A program made the translations under genes and the position numbers. A stretch of DNA of 64,000 bases, from NCBI RefSeq assembly GCF_031326225.1, contig NZ_CP133720.1:806001-870000 (forward strand), written 5' to 3'. The notes beneath the pieces were generated by a model. It saw nothing but the letters and a program-made list of their open reading frames with translations, had not been told where the DNA came from and did no database searches. The DNA comes from Undibacterium cyanobacteriorum (GTDB lineage Bacteria > Pseudomonadota > Gammaproteobacteria > Burkholderiales > Burkholderiaceae_D). Shown one piece after another: positions 61,801 to 64,000 of this stretch (position 1 is its first letter; every line of letters starts with the position of its first letter).

Positions 61801-63091
61801 CTTGATCACCGATGATCATGGCCGTGAACGTGAACGTCATAAAGTACCTTATGGTGCGACATTGATCGTAAAAGACGGTATGGCGATCAAAGCCGGTACT
61901 GCGTTGGCGACATGGGATCCGTTGACACGTCCGATCATCACTGAGTACACAGGTCAAGTGAAGTTTGAAAACGTCGAAGAAGGCGTGACCGTTGCTAAGC
62001 AAGTTGACGATGTGACTGGTTTGTCGACTTTGGTGGTTATCGATGCGAAGCGTCGTGGTTCTGCTGCTGGTAAGAGCTTGCGTCCACAAGTTAAATTGTT
62101 GAACGACGCTGGCGAAGAAGTGAAGATCTCTGGTACCGAACACGCTGTAACGATCGGTTTCCAAGTCGGCGCTTTGATTACAGTGAAAGACGGTCAACAA
62201 GTTCACGTAGGTGAAGTGTTGGCGCGTATCCCAACTGAATCGCAAAAAACACGTGATATTACCGGTGGTCTCCCACGCGTTGCTGAATTGTTCGAAGCAC
62301 GTTCACCAAAAGACGCAGGTATGTTGGCAGAAGTCACAGGTACTGTCGCCTTCGGTAAAGAAACCAAAGGTAAGCAGCGCTTGGAAATCACCGACATGGA
62401 CGGTGAGAAGCACGAGTTCTTGATCACTAAAGACAAACAAGTCTTGGTGCATGACGGCCAAGTTGTGAACAAAGGTGAGATGATTGTTGACGGCCCAGCT
62501 GATCCACAAGACATCTTGCGTTTGTTGGGTATCGAAGCTTTGGCGCGCTACATCGTTGATGAAGTTCAAGACGTTTATCGTTTACAAGGCGTTAAAATCA
62601 ATGACAAGCACATCGAAGTTATCGTACGTCAGATGTTGCGCCGCGTTGTTGTGGTCAACCCAGGCGATACGAACTACATCGTTGGTGAACAAGTTGAACG
62701 TTCTGAATTGCTCGATGAAAACGATCGCGTGACAAAAGAAAACGGTATTCCAGCGACTTATGAAAATATCTTGTTGGGTATTACCAAAGCTTCCTTGTCG
62801 ACCGATTCCTTCATCTCTGCCGCGTCCTTCCAAGAGACCACACGTGTTCTCACAGAAGCAGCGATCATGGGCAAGAAAGACACATTGCGTGGCTTGAAAG
62901 AAAACGTCATCGTTGGTCGTTTGATCCCAGCTGGTACAGGCTTGGCTTACCATCGCGCTCGCAAGATGAAAGAGTCGTGGGAAGCAGAAGAACGTGCAGC
63001 ATTGTTGGCAGCGGAAAAAGAATTGTTCACGCCACCAGTGGCCGAGGTCACAACAAGCGATGTCGAAGCCTCTGGCGACGCACAAGCTTAA
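58850..63091 (+). CDS. rpoC: RNA polymerase beta' subunit
   Basis: A 1413-residue beta' subunit starting MKALLDLFKQ, with TGGAG just upstream. It has the N-terminal zinc site (CLCGKYKR, CEKCGVEV), the absolutely conserved NADFDGDQM catalytic loop with three Asp that bind Mg2+, and the second zinc site (CDTRYGLCAMCYGRD). The 242-base gap after rpoB is within the same operon. It ends in two successive hairpins, the second a strong terminator. Confidence 0.99.
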   Translation: MKALLDLFKQVQPNEQFDAIKIGLASPEKIRSWSYGEVKKPETINYRTFKPERDGLFCAKIFGPIKDYECLCGKYKRLKHRGVICEKCGVEVTLAKVRRERMGHIELASPTAHIWFLKSLPSRLGMVLDMTLRDIERVLYFEAYVVTDPGMTPLKKCQIMSEDDYAAKYEEYGDEFTAFMGAEGIRELLRSIDIDRDAETLRTELKESKSEAKIKKYSKRLKVLEAFQRSGIKPDWMIMEVLPVLPPELRPLVPLDGGRFATSDLNDLYRRVINRNNRLKRLMELRAPEIITRNEKRMLQEAVDSLLDNGRRGKAMTGANKRPLKSLAEMIKGKGGRFRQNLLGKRVDYSGRSVIVVGPQLKLHQCGLPKLMALELFKPFIFNKLELMGLATTIKAAKKLVEIQEPVVWDILEEVIREHPIMLNRAPTLHRLGIQAFEPVLIEGKAIQLHPLVCAAFNADFDGDQMAVHVPLSIEAQMEARTLMLASNNILFPSNGEPSIVPSQDIVLGLYYATREKINGKGEGMLFPDVSEAIRAWDNKEVELTTRITVRITEYPKDKATGEFVKTVKRYETTVGRAILSEILPKGLPFSVLNRPLKKKEISKLIDTSFRKCGLRATVVFADQLMQSGFRLATRAGISICIDDMLVPPQKVTLLATAEHEVKQIEQQYASGLVTAGERYNKVVDIWGKTGDEVGKAMMEQLKVEPVTRRDGTQGTQESFNAIYMMADSGARGSAAQIRQLAGMRGLMAKPDGSIIETPITANFREGLNVLQYFISTHGARKGLADTALKTANSGYLTRRLVDVTQDLVVIEDDCGTSNGSAMKAIVEGGEVNVALRDLILGRVAANDIINPETQETLFAAGTLLDEFMVEEIEALGIDEVKVRTPLTCDTRYGLCAMCYGRDLGRGNLVNAGESVGVIAAQSIGEPGTQLTMRTFHIGGAASRAAIASSVEAKSNGTIRFTATMRYVTNGKGDQIVISRSGEVLITDDHGRERERHKVPYGATLIVKDGMAIKAGTALATWDPLTRPIITEYTGQVKFENVEEGVTVAKQVDDVTGLSTLVVIDAKRRGSAAGKSLRPQVKLLNDAGEEVKISGTEHAVTIGFQVGALITVKDGQQVHVGEVLARIPTESQKTRDITGGLPRVAELFEARSPKDAGMLAEVTGTVAFGKETKGKQRLEITDMDGEKHEFLITKDKQVLVHDGQVVNKGEMIVDGPADPQDILRLLGIEALARYIVDEVQDVYRLQGVKINDKHIEVIVRQMLRRVVVVNPGDTNYIVGEQVERSELLDENDRVTKENGIPATYENILLGITKASLSTDSFISAASFQETTRVLTEAAIMGKKDTLRGLKENVIVGRLIPAGTGLAYHRARKMKESWEAEERAALLAAEKELFTPPVAEVTTSDVEASGDAQA

Positions 63092-63101
63092 TTGGTCTTT
63101 G

Positions 63102-63171
63102 CATCAACCCACTTCGCGGTGGGTTGATCAGCGAAGCAAAAAACACCGTCATTTTGGCGGTGTTTTTTTTT
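63102..63171 (+). terminator. Double terminator of the rpoBC operon
   Basis: A first hairpin (ATCAACCCA/TGGGTTGAT, 63102-63128) has no U tract. A second (AACACCG/CGGTGTT, about 63141-63163) is followed by nine or so Ts and is a canonical terminator. Confidence 0.93.
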
Positions 63172-63396
63172 CGTCTTTCGTTTTGCGGAGCTGGTGATTA
63201 TGAGGATGAAAGTGGGTGTTCGCCTTATACCCTTCTACGATACATTCTCGCTCGTCATCTGCGCTAGGAAGTCATGGCGCTCTCGCTTACAATCTCAACT
63301 AAGGTATCTATTGAGCCGTACAAAGATCGTTTCCATAAGACCTTTCTCAGCGCATCGGTTGCTTTGTGTTTTTTGCACTTCCCATGATCTAAGACC

Positions 63397-64000
63397 ATGA
63401 AGAATTTCTATAATCAAGACCAACTCGTGCATCATTTTCAGCGTTGTAATCAAGCGGCTGCACGAACCCTCGATGTGGACATTGAAGTGGTGGCGGAAAC
63501 GGGATCGACAAACGCGGATTTGATGTCTCGTGTAGTCAGTCTTACCAAGCCTACACTCTTGGTAGCGGAGCACCAAACCGCAGGTAAGGGGCGCGCCGGA
63601 CGGACTTGGTTGTCGACTCCAGGTGGCGTTTTGACTTTTTCTTTGGCCTGGCATTTTCATACAAGCCTGCAGCAACTCAGCGCATTCCCATTGGTGGTTG
63701 GTTTGTCGCTTGCCGAATGCCTGCGACACATCGGTGTGCACGTAGAAGTAAAGTGGCCGAACGATCTCCTCAAAGATGGCAAAAAACTGGCTGGTATTTT
63801 GGTGGAATCGGCTCCCGCTTCGGCTGCAGATGGTGGCTATTGGACCGTGATTGGGATCGGCCTGAATCTCCAAGTCCCGCAAGAATTAGAGCTGCAAATT
63901 GGGCAAGCCGTGGCTGATTCGGCGTGGTTGGCACAGATGGATAGAAACCAATTATTGGCGGAACTCACCCATGCAGTCGCCAGTGCTGCCACTATCTTTG
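63397..64000 (+). CDS. birA: Biotin--[acetyl-CoA-carboxylase] ligase, C-terminus cut off
   Basis: About 201 residues are present before the right edge. The catalytic biotin-ligase core is clear: ETGSTNADL, the biotin/AMP-binding GKGRAGRTWLS, TFSLAWHF, VKWPNDLL with DGKKLAGILVE, and IGIGLNL. It attaches biotin to carboxylase carrier proteins. No N-terminal winged-helix repressor domain precedes the core, so this is the short, non-regulatory class. The ATG (MKNFYN) is the best start seen but lacks a strong ribosome binding site. Confidence 0.93.
   Translation, partial: MKNFYNQDQLVHHFQRCNQAAARTLDVDIEVVAETGSTNADLMSRVVSLTKPTLLVAEHQTAGKGRAGRTWLSTPGGVLTFSLAWHFHTSLQQLSAFPLVVGLSLAECLRHIGVHVEVKWPNDLLKDGKKLAGILVESAPASAADGGYWTVIGIGLNLQVPQELELQIGQAVADSAWLAQMDRNQLLAELTHAVASAATIF

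Noticed and set aside
60620..62245. 541-codon open frame antisense to rpoC (and 58868-59749)
   Set aside because: Same codon-bias artefact; the protein is low-complexity, rich in Cys, His, Phe and Gln, with no family features.

Overview
The window looks like a chromosomal segment of a betaproteobacterium, most likely Oxalobacteraceae; Undibacterium-like is my guess from moderate GC and gene content. The evidence is the block tRNA-Tyr/Gly/Thr, tuf, tRNA-Trp, secE, nusG, rplKAJL, rpoBC at 48.9-63.1 kb. No phage, insertion sequence, integrase or CRISPR array is visible.

Layout. (1) 1-1219: end-truncated MHYT/PAS sensor, then about 800 bp with no convincing gene. (2) 2.0-6.7 kb: a sigma-54 controlled aldehyde oxidation locus. 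It has an NAD-dependent aldehyde dehydrogenase, a DUF779 partner, a divergent AcoR-type activator, a readable -24/-12 promoter and tandem palindromic activator sites. (3) 6.9-10.4 kb: AT-leaning stretch with orphan exported proteins, tRNA-His, tRNA-Pro, a small protein between the tRNAs, a GTG-started small ORF with its own terminator, and a small HTH protein. (4) 10.7-14.6 kb: two tandem paralogous periplasmic solute-binding proteins, LrgA/LrgB, and a motA without motB. (5) 14.6-17.8 kb: copper chaperone and copper P-type ATPase. (6) 17.8-26.8 kb: a carbohydrate-uptake locus with a LacI regulator, flavin-dependent halogenase-like protein, TonB-dependent receptor, GH1 beta-glucosidase and MFS transporter. 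Three near-identical LacI operators mark it as one regulon.

(7) 26.9-47.7 kb is rich in signalling genes: an HD-GYP phosphodiesterase, a periplasmic-propeller diguanylate cyclase, a REC-PAS-GGDEF-EAL protein overlapping a HisKA_2-type PAS kinase, and a Cache-PAS histidine kinase behind a secreted Cache protein. Among them are a second TonB receptor, a DUF938 methyltransferase, a lipoprotein, a thioredoxin-fold protein, ArsC, a YciI-like protein and two more solute-binding proteins. (8) 47.9-64 kb: MgtC-family protein, then the translation/transcription block with its L10 leader and rplL-rpoB hairpin, ending in a truncated birA.

The window is mostly conserved core plus ordinary accessory genes. 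The best candidates for something unusual are the halogenase inside the LacI-controlled sugar locus (catalytic Lys and Glu conserved, one signature residue changed), the long leader before its TonB receptor, the fully readable sigma-54 aldehyde switch with unexplained repeats, the small terminator-bounded ORF at 9.5 kb, and the strong TTG/CCA/ACA codon preference of the most highly expressed genes.
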